A DNA stretch of 9,539 nucleotides from Alphaproteobacteria bacterium (GCA_017302755.1 JAFLCR010000034.1:1-9539), one strand, 5' to 3'; shown: positions 1 through 6,220, counted from the first letter of the stretch. A program made the numbers and translations. Notes: generated by a model from the letters alone, not told the origin.

Positions 1-406
1 AGACGACGCTTTGCGAGTTGCTTGCCTGCGGCGCCTCCGTCGGGGAGGAGGCATGGGCGATGCTGACATCGATCTTCACCGCCTGCGTGAAGCGGGGGTT
101 TGATTCAAAAAAAAGATCCATGAGAAAAGCGCGCACCGAAGCTGCGTCGCCGCTGATGGTGACGGTGCCCGTTTCCGGCGCTTCCTGCATGCGCACGTCG
201 TGCAGCTTGGCGGTTTTGAGCATGCCGGCGGATGGCGGCATGGTAATGGTGACCGATACCTCGCCTCGCGTATGCTCAAGCTTGGACGCCATGCCCGCGA
301 AGGGGGATTTCATGACGGCGGCGCTTCCCGGCAGTGACGCGCTGAGAGAGACAAGCACAAGCTTCTTGTCCGCGACCTCTGGCTCCGGTGGATGAACCGA
401 CGTCAT
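1..406 (-). CDS. Hypothetical protein, 3'-truncated by window edge
   Basis: A minus-strand reading frame opens at the ATG at 404-406 and stays open for 135 codons to the window edge, so the C-terminus is missing. An in-frame stop lies 21 nt before the ATG, and no good Shine-Dalgarno is visible. There is no signal peptide or membrane segment in the visible part. Residues about 80-120 (VTISGDAASVRAFLMDL, then a run ending KIDVSIAHA) have the rhythm of a strand, a short helix and a strand. That rhythm is seen in the cadherin-like or VCBS-type repeats of large surface proteins. The resemblance is by eye only, and the gene is otherwise unrecognised. The plus-strand ORF across the same bases reads like an antisense shadow. 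Confidence 0.6.
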   Translation of the reverse strand, partial: MTSVHPPEPEVADKKLVLVSLSASLPGSAAVMKSPFAGMASKLEHTRGEVSVTITMPPSAGMLKTAKLHDVRMQEAPETGTVTISGDAASVRAFLMDLFFESNPRFTQAVKIDVSIAHASSPTEAPQASNSQSVV

Positions 407-422
407 AACAAATTGGAACTTT

Positions 423-444
423 AATGATTAATCACGTAATCATT
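423..444. promoter_or_regulatory. Perfect 8-bp inverted repeat, possible operator
   Basis: AATGATTA (423-430) and TAATCATT (437-444) are perfect reverse complements separated by 6 nt. A second palindrome, TGATTAATCA (425-434), is nested inside. The site lies 17-38 nt upstream of the ATG of the truncated minus-strand gene, in the most AT-rich stretch of the window (407-567). It is placed like an operator for a dimeric repressor or activator. No U-tract follows, so a terminator is less likely. The regulator cannot be named from the sequence. Confidence 0.4.
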
Positions 445-567
445 GTTTCATATCTGGATGGGTTTTTGGTTAAACATAAGAAAATTTTTCGTAAAATTGT
501 CCCTATATATTCTATACATATTAAAGAGTTGCGGTTTGGTGCTTAGGTTGGCGCCACCCATTCTTTA

Positions 568-1557
568 CTACCCTCCATACCCTCCGATAACTGGGAGTAT
601 TTCGCCCGTGATGTAGCTGGAACAGTGAGGCGAAGCGAGAAACACGTAGGCCGGGGCGATCTCCTCCGGCTGGGCGGGGCGTTTCATGGGGGTTTTTTCT
701 CCGAAATGCGCAACATCCTCCGCCGGCTTGTCCGCCGGGTTGAGCGGCGTCCAGACCGGGCCTGGCGCGACGGCGTTGACGCGGATGCCGTAAGGAACGA
801 GATGCCCCGCCAGCGAGCGGGTGAAGGCGTGGATGCCGCCCTTGGTAAGCGAATAATCAAGCAGATCCTTATTGCCCGTCATTCCGGTGACCGAGCCGGT
901 GTTGATGATGGCGCTGCCTTGCTCCATATAAGGGATCACCGCCTGCGCCATGTGGAAATAGCCGTAGAGATTGGTCTTCAGCGTGCGGTCGAACTGCTCC
1001 ACCGAAAGCTCCTCAAAACGTGAAATATGCGACTGGAACGCCGCGTTGTTGACGAGAATGTCGAGCCGCCCGAAGGTAGATACGGTTTTTTCCACTGCCT
1101 CGAAGCAGAAAGCGCGGTTGGCGACGTCGCCGGAAATCAGCAGGCATCTGCGCCCTTCGGCCTCCACCCTCTTTTTCGTGGCCTGCGCGTCCTCGTGCTC
1201 GTCGAGGTAGAGGATGGCCACGTCGGCGCCTTCGCGGGCGAAGAGAATCGCCACCGCGCGGCCGATGCCGGAATCCCCGCCCGTGATGACGGCTGCTTTT
1301 CCTTTCAGCTTGTCCGAGCCTTTATAATAAGGCGCATCGCACATGGGTGCGAGCGTGAGATCCGCCTCCAGGCCGGGCTTATTCAGGTGGTCTCTCGCCA
1401 GCGGCGGTTCCGGGTAGCGCCGTGCCCCGGCCTGCATGGCGCCTTCCATCTCTTTCTTCGGCGCGGTCTTATCCGTCTGCTCCACCTGTTCCTGGATGTG
1501 GCGCTGCGCCCTCGCGGTGACGTGCGCCTCGTTCGTATGCGCGGACATTCTGGCCAT
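568..1557 (-). CDS. SDR family oxidoreductase (YghA-like, N-terminally extended)
   Basis: This is a 329-aa classical short-chain dehydrogenase/reductase, expected to use NAD(P)H to interconvert alcohols and carbonyls in the cytoplasm. The Rossmann glycine motif TGGDSGIGR is at residues 92-100, with GDV at 143-145 and NNAA at 170-173. The catalytic set is N196, S222 (GSVTG), Y235 and K239 (YSLTKGG). PG at 265-266 and the C-terminal TGE...GGYGG are also typical. About 80 residues precede the Rossmann fold, as in the YghA/YhdF/general-stress-protein-39 branch. The chosen start has a strong AAGGAGGA at 1562-1569, 4 nt upstream; an ATG at 1602 lies upstream of this site and one at 1548 is spaced too far. 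The substrate is unknown. It is divergent from the DUF6496 gene, and related proteins are often stress-induced. Confidence 0.93.
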   Translation of the reverse strand: MARMSAHTNEAHVTARAQRHIQEQVEQTDKTAPKKEMEGAMQAGARRYPEPPLARDHLNKPGLEADLTLAPMCDAPYYKGSDKLKGKAAVITGGDSGIGRAVAILFAREGADVAILYLDEHEDAQATKKRVEAEGRRCLLISGDVANRAFCFEAVEKTVSTFGRLDILVNNAAFQSHISRFEELSVEQFDRTLKTNLYGYFHMAQAVIPYMEQGSAIINTGSVTGMTGNKDLLDYSLTKGGIHAFTRSLAGHLVPYGIRVNAVAPGPVWTPLNPADKPAEDVAHFGEKTPMKRPAQPEEIAPAYVFLASPHCSSYITGEILPVIGGYGG

Positions 1558-1749
1558 GGCTTCCTCCTTCGCAAAAGAGCAGGATAGCCGCGCGGCCATC
1601 AAATCGCCGTGAGTGTTGGCGGCAGAAAGATAAGTCCTCGATCATCTCTGAAGCTATGGATGCTTGATGGCAAGGCAAGGTTGCGGCATTGGAAATTTTA
1701 TGCGCGCCCGTGCATCTTGAATTTTTCTCAACCGAACAAGGAGAGAGTC
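1558..1749. other. Divergent intergenic region
   Basis: This 192-nt gap separates the minus-strand SDR gene from the plus-strand DUF6496 gene and must hold both promoters. I looked for a sigma70 pair and for the alphaproteobacterial general-stress sequence (GGAAC, 16-17 nt, CGTT) on both strands and found no convincing copy. The only clear signals are the two Shine-Dalgarno sequences: AAGGAGGA in reverse at 1562-1569 and AAGGAGAG at 1738-1745. Confidence 0.5.
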
Positions 1750-2043
1750 ATGCCCAAGCAATCCCCAGCGCAGAAAAAAACGGTGGAGCGCGTCATGCAT
1801 GAGTACAAGCACGGCGAGCTGCAAAGCGGCAGCGGCAAAAAAGTGAAGAAGCGCAAGCAAGCCGTTGCCATCGCTCTCAAGGAAGCCGGCTCGTCGAAAA
1901 ACGCGAGTAAGTCTGAGAATAAGCGCAACCTTGCCAAGACCAGGAAAAAGGAAAGCGATCAGACGGCGAAGGCCAAGCCCGCGAAAAAACGGACGGCGGC
2001 GAAACGTAGCGCCGCTGGAAAGGGGACTTCCTCCCGTTCTTAG
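1750..2043 (+). CDS. DUF6496 family protein with basic Lys/Ala-rich tail
   Basis: This 97-aa protein has its start fixed by AAGGAGAG (1738-1745), 4 nt before the ATG. Residues 1-47 match the DUF6496 pattern as I know it: MPKQSPAQKKTVERVMHEYK, then HGEL, a Ser/Gly stretch and a basic helix ending KQAVAIALKEAG. The family's biochemical role is unknown. Residues 48-97 are low in complexity and very basic, with lysine and alanine repeats such as KAKPAKKRTAAKRSAA, resembling the tail of histone H1 or bacterial H1-like proteins. This suggests nucleic-acid binding, by inference. There is no signal peptide. The gene heads the plus-strand group with nfi and greB; the nfi ATG is 67 nt downstream. Confidence 0.85.
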   Translation: MPKQSPAQKKTVERVMHEYKHGELQSGSGKKVKKRKQAVAIALKEAGSSKNASKSENKRNLAKTRKKESDQTAKAKPAKKRTAAKRSAAGKGTSSRS

Positions 2044-2110
2044 GGGAGGGGAGATTTTACCCATATTTCCTGAGTTTACCCAGCCTTCCTCCATCGAGGA
2101 AGCGCGGCGG

Positions 2111-2740
2111 ATGCAGGATGCGCTGCGCGCGAAGCAGCGCCTCGAAAACGATTTCGGACATCTCTGGCTGATCGCGGGCGTGGACGTGGCGTATGACGTC
2201 GTGCGCAACCTCGCCTGGGCAAGCATTGTCACGATGCAGCCCGGCGTGTTGAGACCCGCGGAGCAGGTCATGGCTTATGCGCCGGCGGATTTTCCGTATA
2301 TCCCCGGCCTGCTTTCGTTCCGCGAGATTCCGGCGATCCTGGAGGCGATGAAAAAGCTTACCTTCCTGCCCAGCCTGCTGATGGTGGACGGGCAGGGCAT
2401 CGCCCATCCGAGGCGCATGGGCATCGCGGCGCATCTGGGCGTGTTGCTGAACCTGCCGAGCATCGGCGTCGCCAAGTCTCGCCTTACCGGCAACCACGAG
2501 GAACCGGGGCCGAATAAAGGAGATTACGCCCCGCTCATCGCCGGTTCGCAGCGCATCGGCACGGTGCTGCGCAGCAAGGAAAACACCCATCCGCTCTATG
2601 TGTCGCCAGGCCACCGCGTCGATATGGAGACCGCCACCGCACTCACCTTGCAGTGCCTGACGCGCTACCGCCTGCCGGAACCGACGCGGTTTGCGGACAA
2701 GCTTTCCAAAACCCGTGGAGAAGGTATGCTGCTCCTATGA
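2111..2740 (+). CDS. nfi: Endonuclease V (deoxyinosine 3' endonuclease)
   Basis: Endonuclease V nicks DNA one phosphodiester bond 3' of deoxyinosine to start repair of deaminated adenine; some homologues also cut inosine in RNA. The metal-binding acidic residues are present: D25 (AGVDVAYD), E72 (SFREIP) and D93 (VDGQGIAHPRR). The strand-separating wedge PYIPG is at 62-66. GVAKSRL (119-125), GHR (167-169) and YRLPEPTR (186-193) are family signatures. The 209-aa length from this ATG is short next to about 223-225 aa in E. coli and Thermotoga, and homology seems to continue upstream (FTQPSSIEEARR). The only standard start is 2111, with GAGGA at 2096-2100. ATT at 2054 or ATA at 2063, just behind the purine-rich run 2042-2053, would restore full length. 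The stop overlaps the greB start. Confidence 0.93.
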   Translation: MQDALRAKQRLENDFGHLWLIAGVDVAYDVVRNLAWASIVTMQPGVLRPAEQVMAYAPADFPYIPGLLSFREIPAILEAMKKLTFLPSLLMVDGQGIAHPRRMGIAAHLGVLLNLPSIGVAKSRLTGNHEEPGPNKGDYAPLIAGSQRIGTVLRSKENTHPLYVSPGHRVDMETATALTLQCLTRYRLPEPTRFADKLSKTRGEGMLLL

Positions 2741-3300
2741 GCAAAGCCTTTACCAGGGAAACCGACGCCGAGGATGACGAGCCGGAAGAGCCGGACGCGT
2801 TGCCCGCGAACGTCAAGAACTACATGACGCCCGCGGGCCACGCCGCGCTTCAGCAGGAGTTCCAGCAGTTGGAGCGCGTGGAGCGGCCGAAGATCGTGGA
2901 AGTGGTCGCCTGGGCAGCCGGCAACGGCGACCGCTCGGAGAACGGCGACTACATCTACGGCAAGAAACGCCTGCGCGAAATCGACCGCCGCCTGCGCTAC
3001 CTCATCAAGCGCCTGGAAAACGCGGAGATCGTCGATCCCGCGCGCCAGCAGTCGTTGGAGCAGGTGTTTTTCGGCGCCACCGTCACCTATATCCGCGAGG
3101 ATGAGACGGAGGTGACCGTCACCCTGGTTGGCCTCGACGAGGCGGATGCGGCCGCAGGCAAAATCAGCTGGCTCTCCCCCATCGCCCGCGCGCTGATGAA
3201 AGCGAGGGCAGGCGACACGGTGGAGGTGAAAACCCCCGCCGGCCGGGAAGCGTTGGAAATCACGGAAGTGCGCTATGTGCTTTTGAAGGAAGAAAAATAA
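2737..3300 (+). CDS. greB: Transcription elongation factor GreB
   Basis: GreB enters the secondary channel of backtracked RNA polymerase and stimulates cleavage of the extruded RNA 3' end, freeing stalled complexes. This 187-aa protein has an acidic N-terminal leader (residues 8-20 are mostly Asp/Glu). The antiparallel coiled coil (about 32-100) follows, carrying the catalytic tip GDRSENGDY with D65 and E68. Next comes the GreB-typical basic patch KKRLREIDRRLRYL (76-89). The C-terminal FKBP-like domain has FFGATV (111-116) and SPIARALMKARAGD (147-160). E. coli GreB is 158 aa; the longer leader is known from other proteobacterial GreB proteins. ATGA at 2737-2740 overlaps the nfi stop, and GGAGAAGG sits at 2717-2724, so the two genes are probably translationally coupled. 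Confidence 0.95.
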   Translation: MSKAFTRETDAEDDEPEEPDALPANVKNYMTPAGHAALQQEFQQLERVERPKIVEVVAWAAGNGDRSENGDYIYGKKRLREIDRRLRYLIKRLENAEIVDPARQQSLEQVFFGATVTYIREDETEVTVTLVGLDEADAAAGKISWLSPIARALMKARAGDTVEVKTPAGREALEITEVRYVLLKEEK

Positions 3301-3309
3301 ATGATTGCC

Positions 3310-3452
3310 GTCATTGCGAGGGAGCTTGTGACCGCGGCAATCCAGGAAGAATCTTGCGCCGCAGGCGCTCAACTCTAGAGTTGCTAAGGGTGAGCCGCTA
3401 CGCGGCAACTATTGTCCTGGATTGCCGCGTTCGCAAGCTCCCTCGCAATGAC
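3310..3452. repeat. 143-bp inverted-repeat element with internal hairpins (element 1)
   Basis: Terminal arms 3310-3347 and 3415-3452 are reverse complements with 36 of 38 positions matching. They begin GTCATTGCGAGGGAGCTT and end GCGGCAATCCAGGA. The 67-nt centre holds three more palindromes: GCGCC/GGCGC (3356-3368), CAACTCTAGAGTTG (3370-3383) and GCCGC/GCGGC (3394-3406). It has no coding capacity. It fills the gap between greB and ydbH and looks like a non-autonomous, MITE-like or REP-like dispersed element. Transcribed, it would fold into a branched structure that could separate the two operons. The copy number in the genome cannot be seen here. Confidence 0.8.
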
Positions 3453-3486
3453 AGAAGGTTTTGTCGTTGAGGAGCGTATAAGCATC

Positions 3487-4746
3487 ATGAAGAAAAAACG
3501 CATTCTTCGCTGGTTCGGCGTTCTGTTGCTGCTTTTGCTCTTAAGCGCGGCGGGTATCGTGCTGTTCTGGGAGAAGCTGCCTTATCAGTCTGCCGCCGAA
3601 ACGCAGATACGCCGCGCGCTCAGCGAACGCGGGTTTAACGTCACTTCGCTGCTCGTTGAAAAACTCTCCGGCGAAGAAGCCATTCTCACCGACATCCGAC
3701 TTGGCAAAGACCCCTCGCTTTATGCGAGTCGCATGTCGGCTGAATATCAATTCAGCGAAATCCGCCACGGCAAACTCCGCAGCCTGACCGTCGATCAACC
3801 GCAGATACATCTCTACCAGAAGGACGATGGCTGGCGCGTCGGTGGCCTGGAATCGCTGCCCGTCTCTGAAAGCCCCGGCGGCGTGCTGGATGGTGACAGC
3901 ATCCGCGCCCTTCTTCCCGAAAAGCTCGGTCTCACCAAAGGTATCCTCAATATCACTGCCAAGAACTGGGCTGTCGTCGCCCCCTTCGACGCCTCCGCCG
4001 ACAACGCCGGCGCCATGACGCTCACCATCCCCAAACTCGAAGCCACAGGCTTGCCGAGGCCCGTGCCGCCGCTTGCCATCAAAGGCAAGGGCAAGCTGGA
4101 AAAAGACGCGATGCTTTGGACATTCACCGTTACCGGCCCCGACGGTGCGGGCGGCACCGGCAACGTCCGCCTGCCTTTCGCCAACCCCGCGAGTGGCAGC
4201 GCCTGGATCGCCCGCGCGCAATACCCCTGGGGCGGCGGCTGGCTGCGCGCCACGAAATTCGACCTGCCGCTGGCCATGAACAAGCCCGTCGATTTGACGC
4301 TGGAGTTTGAAAACGTCGATATCGCCTCACTTCTCAACGATGCCAGCGGCGGCAAGGTGCAGGCCACCGGCCGCGTCAGCGGCAAGCTTCCCGTAATCTA
4401 CTACCCCGACGGCCGCATAGAGCTGAACGAAGGCACCGCCGATGGCCTGGAAAAAGGCACCATCACCGTTGCTCCCGAACTCATCCCCGGCGAGAACCAG
4501 GCGCAGATCGAAACGCTACGCGCCGCGCTTAAGAACTTTCAGTACACCTCGTTGAAAATCCGCGTATCGCAAACGGCGGACCAGAAATCCACCATCCATC
4601 TCGCGCTTGAGGGCAGCAACCCGAATGCGTTGGAGGGCCGTCAGGTGCGCTTGAACGTGAACCTGAAGGGCGATATCCTGCCGCTCATTCAGCAAAGCCT
4701 CCTGCCGATCCAAGACATAAGAACCTTACTTAAAACGAAGGAATAA
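3487..4746 (+). CDS. ydbH: YdbH-family AsmA-like protein (short form)
   Basis: YdbH belongs to the AsmA-like proteins, with TamB and YhdP, proposed to form a hydrophobic groove carrying phospholipids from the inner to the outer membrane. This 419-aa copy has a basic start (MKKKR), a single transmembrane anchor at about 9-27, and then a periplasmic region of alternating strands. The C-terminal part matches the conserved YdbH end: VSGKLPVIYYPDGRIEL (about 297-313), GTITVAPE (324-331) and VRLNVNLKGDILPLIQ (387-402). The call rests strongly on the ynbE and ydbL genes directly downstream. E. coli YdbH is about 880 aa, so this is roughly half length with no sign of a frameshift. The ATG at 3487 is chosen because the anchor starts there and GAGGAG lies at 3469-3474. 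The upstream in-frame ATG at 3412 lies at the edge of the repeat. Confidence 0.87.
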   Translation: MKKKRILRWFGVLLLLLLLSAAGIVLFWEKLPYQSAAETQIRRALSERGFNVTSLLVEKLSGEEAILTDIRLGKDPSLYASRMSAEYQFSEIRHGKLRSLTVDQPQIHLYQKDDGWRVGGLESLPVSESPGGVLDGDSIRALLPEKLGLTKGILNITAKNWAVVAPFDASADNAGAMTLTIPKLEATGLPRPVPPLAIKGKGKLEKDAMLWTFTVTGPDGAGGTGNVRLPFANPASGSAWIARAQYPWGGGWLRATKFDLPLAMNKPVDLTLEFENVDIASLLNDASGGKVQATGRVSGKLPVIYYPDGRIELNEGTADGLEKGTITVAPELIPGENQAQIETLRAALKNFQYTSLKIRVSQTADQKSTIHLALEGSNPNALEGRQVRLNVNLKGDILPLIQQSLLPIQDIRTLLKTKE

Positions 4747-4748
4747 CC

Positions 4749-4925
4749 ATGCGCTTCGCCCTGATTGCCTTATTTGCCCTTGCGGCCTGCACGCCCACCG
4801 TGCAGGTGGCCGCGCCGGAAAAGCCCATCGAGATCAACCTGAACGTCAACATCGAGCACCGCGTGAAGGTGGAGATCCAGAAGGACGTCCAGCAAGCCAT
4901 CTCCAAAAACCCCGATATTTTTTAA
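4749..4925 (+). CDS. ynbE: YnbE-family outer-membrane lipoprotein
   Basis: This 58-aa lipoprotein starts 2 nt after the ydbH stop. It has a short signal peptide with lipobox LAAC, so C14 should be lipidated. The mature protein reads CTPTVQVAAPEKPIEINLNV, then NIEHRVKVEIQKDV and the terminal NPDIF. This closely matches E. coli YnbE (CTPRIEVAAPKEPITINMNV, ending SDLF, recalled from memory). In E. coli, YnbE partners with YdbH and is proposed to multimerise by strand addition to bridge YdbH to the outer membrane. The alternating hydrophobic strand at 27-36 and the NIEH motif fit that role. It is too short for ordinary ORF calling but unmistakable in context. Confidence 0.92.
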   Translation: MRFALIALFALAACTPTVQVAAPEKPIEINLNVNIEHRVKVEIQKDVQQAISKNPDIF

Positions 4926-4936
4926 CCGAGGCCACC

Positions 4937-5254
4937 ATGAACCGTTATTTCATCTCTCTTGCCGCCGCGCTGATCGCGTTCCCCGCCCTCGCGCTTGACC
5001 TGCAAACCGCCCGCAATCAGGGTATAATCGGCGAAAAGACGGACGGCTATGTTGCCGTCGTCACGCCCTCCGCCGACGCGCAGAAGCTCGCAGCCGAGGT
5101 CAACGCCCGCCGCAAGGAGGAATACGCCCGCATCTCAAAAGCCAACGGCCAGCCCGTGGAAGTGGTGGCGAAGGTGGCCGCGGAATCCATCATCAGCAAA
5201 CTCCCCGCCGGCAGCTTGTATCAGGATGCGTCCGGCGCCTGGAAAAAACGCTGA
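4937..5254 (+). CDS. ydbL: YdbL / DUF1318 periplasmic protein
   Basis: This 105-aa protein has a Sec signal peptide (about 1-19, cleaved near FPALA/LDLQ), so it should be periplasmic. The mature part matches DUF1318: LDLQTARNQGIIGEKTDGYV, then a helix with AEVNARRKEEYARISKANG and a C-terminal GSLYQDASGAWKKR. In E. coli YdbL shares the operon with YdbH and YnbE and is thought to tune YnbE assembly; no enzymatic activity is known. There is no Cys at the cleavage site, so it is soluble rather than lipidated. GAGG (4928-4931) sits 5 nt before the ATG, and the gene lies 11 nt after ynbE. The TATAAT string within the gene is coding sequence. Confidence 0.92.
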   Translation: MNRYFISLAAALIAFPALALDLQTARNQGIIGEKTDGYVAVVTPSADAQKLAAEVNARRKEEYARISKANGQPVEVVAKVAAESIISKLPAGSLYQDASGAWKKR

Positions 5255-5264
5255 TCTTCACGCC

Positions 5265-5609
5265 ATGAGCGACACTCCCGAATGCCCGAAATGCAAATCC
5301 CCCTATGCCTATGAGGACAGGGGGCTGCTCAACTGCCCCGAATGCGGCCACGAATGGTCGAAGGACACCCCCGCCGCCGGTGACGAAGGCGAGGTGGCGC
5401 GCGATGCCAATGGCGCGGAGCTGAAAGACGGCGATACGGTTGTCGTCATCAAGGACTTGAAAGTGAAGGGCTCATCCTCCGTGGTGAAGGTTGGCACCAA
5501 GGTAAAGGGCATCCGGCTGGTGGGGGGAGATCACGACATTGATTGCAAAATCCCCGGCATTGGCCCCATGGGCTTGAAATCGCAATTCGTCCGGAAAGTG
5601 ACGGACTGA
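5265..5609 (+). CDS. yjdM: YjdM/PhnA-family zinc-ribbon protein
   Basis: This 114-aa cytoplasmic protein is homologous to E. coli YjdM (formerly PhnA). An N-terminal zinc ribbon uses C7, C10, C24 and C27 (CPKC and CPEC). The signature C-terminal domain runs from DANGAELKDGDTVVVI through KDLKVKGSSSVVKVGTKVKG and GGDHDIDCKI to GLKSQFVRKV. The old link to alkylphosphonate use is doubtful and the true role is not established. Length is close to E. coli YjdM (about 111 aa). It starts 10 nt after ydbL with no Shine-Dalgarno, so it probably depends on translation coming from ydbL. YjdM is not a usual partner of YdbH, so the linkage may be only transcriptional. Confidence 0.92.
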   Translation: MSDTPECPKCKSPYAYEDRGLLNCPECGHEWSKDTPAAGDEGEVARDANGAELKDGDTVVVIKDLKVKGSSSVVKVGTKVKGIRLVGGDHDIDCKIPGIGPMGLKSQFVRKVTD

Positions 5610-5627
5610 GTTTCCGAAAGGCTCAGT
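5605..5627. terminator. Hairpin spanning two convergent stop codons
   Basis: ACTGAG (5605-5610) and CTCAGT (5622-5627) form a 6-bp stem with an 11-nt loop. It overlaps both the yjdM stop and the last codons of the convergent 118-aa gene. Neither side has a T-tract, so it is at best a weak two-way terminator. Confidence 0.3.
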
Positions 5628-5979
5628 TCTGATGGTAGAGATTATCTTCCGGCGCTTCGCTCAGCTCGGTGAGGTAAGCGTCCATGATGGCGCGCAGCCT
5701 TTTGATCGGGTCGTCCGCGGCCGTGCTTTCCTCGCCCAGAATGAGTAGCAGCAGCGATGCCGCTTCCAGGAACAGCGTGCGTGCGTTTTTGTAACGCTCG
5801 TAGCTGGGCTGAGTGGCGCGTTCGTTTTCATGCCATAGCGCGACTAGCCCCTGAATGCACTCCCTGGCGCGCTTGAGCTTTTCCGCGAACTCGACGTCCT
5901 GCGCGGAAGACTCCTCGAAAAACGCGAGCATGTCCGCGAAGGATTCCAGCTGCAGAGGTATGGTGGACGGTTGAATCAT
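5623..5979 (-). CDS. Hypothetical helical protein, 118 aa
   Basis: I do not recognise this protein. The codon pattern (mostly G or C at third positions, balanced amino-acid use) supports real coding, and no competing plus-strand frame is convincing. The product appears entirely alpha-helical and soluble. Amphipathic segments run at about 10-48 and 58-82, the second holding LFLEAASLLLLILGEES, and a last helix (about 90-110) ends in an acidic tail. It has one cysteine (C41) and no signal peptide. A four-helix bundle or adaptor is possible but unproven. The ATG at 5977-5979 lacks a clear Shine-Dalgarno; a second in-frame ATG at residue 17 is an alternative start. It converges on yjdM with only 13 nt between the stops. 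Confidence 0.65.
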   Translation of the reverse strand: MIQPSTIPLQLESFADMLAFFEESSAQDVEFAEKLKRARECIQGLVALWHENERATQPSYERYKNARTLFLEAASLLLLILGEESTAADDPIKRLRAIMDAYLTELSEAPEDNLYHQN

Positions 5980-6086
5980 GATGCAAGATTACCGCAGCAT
6001 CTTGACCGATTTATAACGGATCGGTGAATTAAATATGGCGGCTCAGGCGTAATGTCATAGAATTGTCATCCCGCAGTTTATTTTCG

Positions 6087-6186
6087 TCATCCCGGCGAAA
6101 GCCGGGATCCAGCCCGGCGCGGCAAGCGCCGAAAGGCGTGTTCGCAAGTGCAAAAGCGCCGCTGGATTCCGCCTTCGCCGGGATGA
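6087..6186. repeat. 100-bp inverted-repeat element (element 2)
   Basis: The left arm (6087-6113, starting TCATCCCGGCGAA) and right arm (6161-6186) are reverse complements apart from one gap and two mismatches. The left arm contains a perfect hairpin, CCCGGC-GAAA-GCCGGG (6091-6106), with a GNRA-type loop. The centre (6114-6160) is GC-rich with GGCGC/GCGCC complementarity. The element lies between the minus-strand 118-aa gene and the alcohol dehydrogenase, ending 24 nt before the AGGAG of the latter. Elements with this TCATCCCGGCGAAAGCCGGG core are familiar as dispersed intergenic repeats in several proteobacteria. Confidence 0.75.
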
Positions 6187-6220
6187 TGGAATGAAACCGC
6201 CGCATCACACAGGAGCTTTC

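Noticed and set aside
625..1587. Plus-strand open frames of 79 to 186 aa across 625-1587
   Set aside because: They lie antisense to the SDR gene, whose motifs are complete; their Arg-rich, low-order sequences are typical of GC-rich shadow frames.
2737..2800. Acidic N-terminal extension of GreB as a novel fusion
   Set aside because: Longer GreB proteins of about 187 aa with a similar acidic leader are known from other proteobacteria as I recall, so this is a subfamily trait.
3412..3486. Upstream ATG at 3412 as the ydbH start
   Set aside because: It falls in the right arm of repeat element 1 and would add residues before the membrane anchor; the ATG at 3487 has GAGGAG and a basic N-terminus.
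5020..5027. TATAAT string inside ydbL as a promoter for yjdM
   Set aside because: It is well-conserved coding sequence (QGIIGEK), with no suitable -35 at the right distance.
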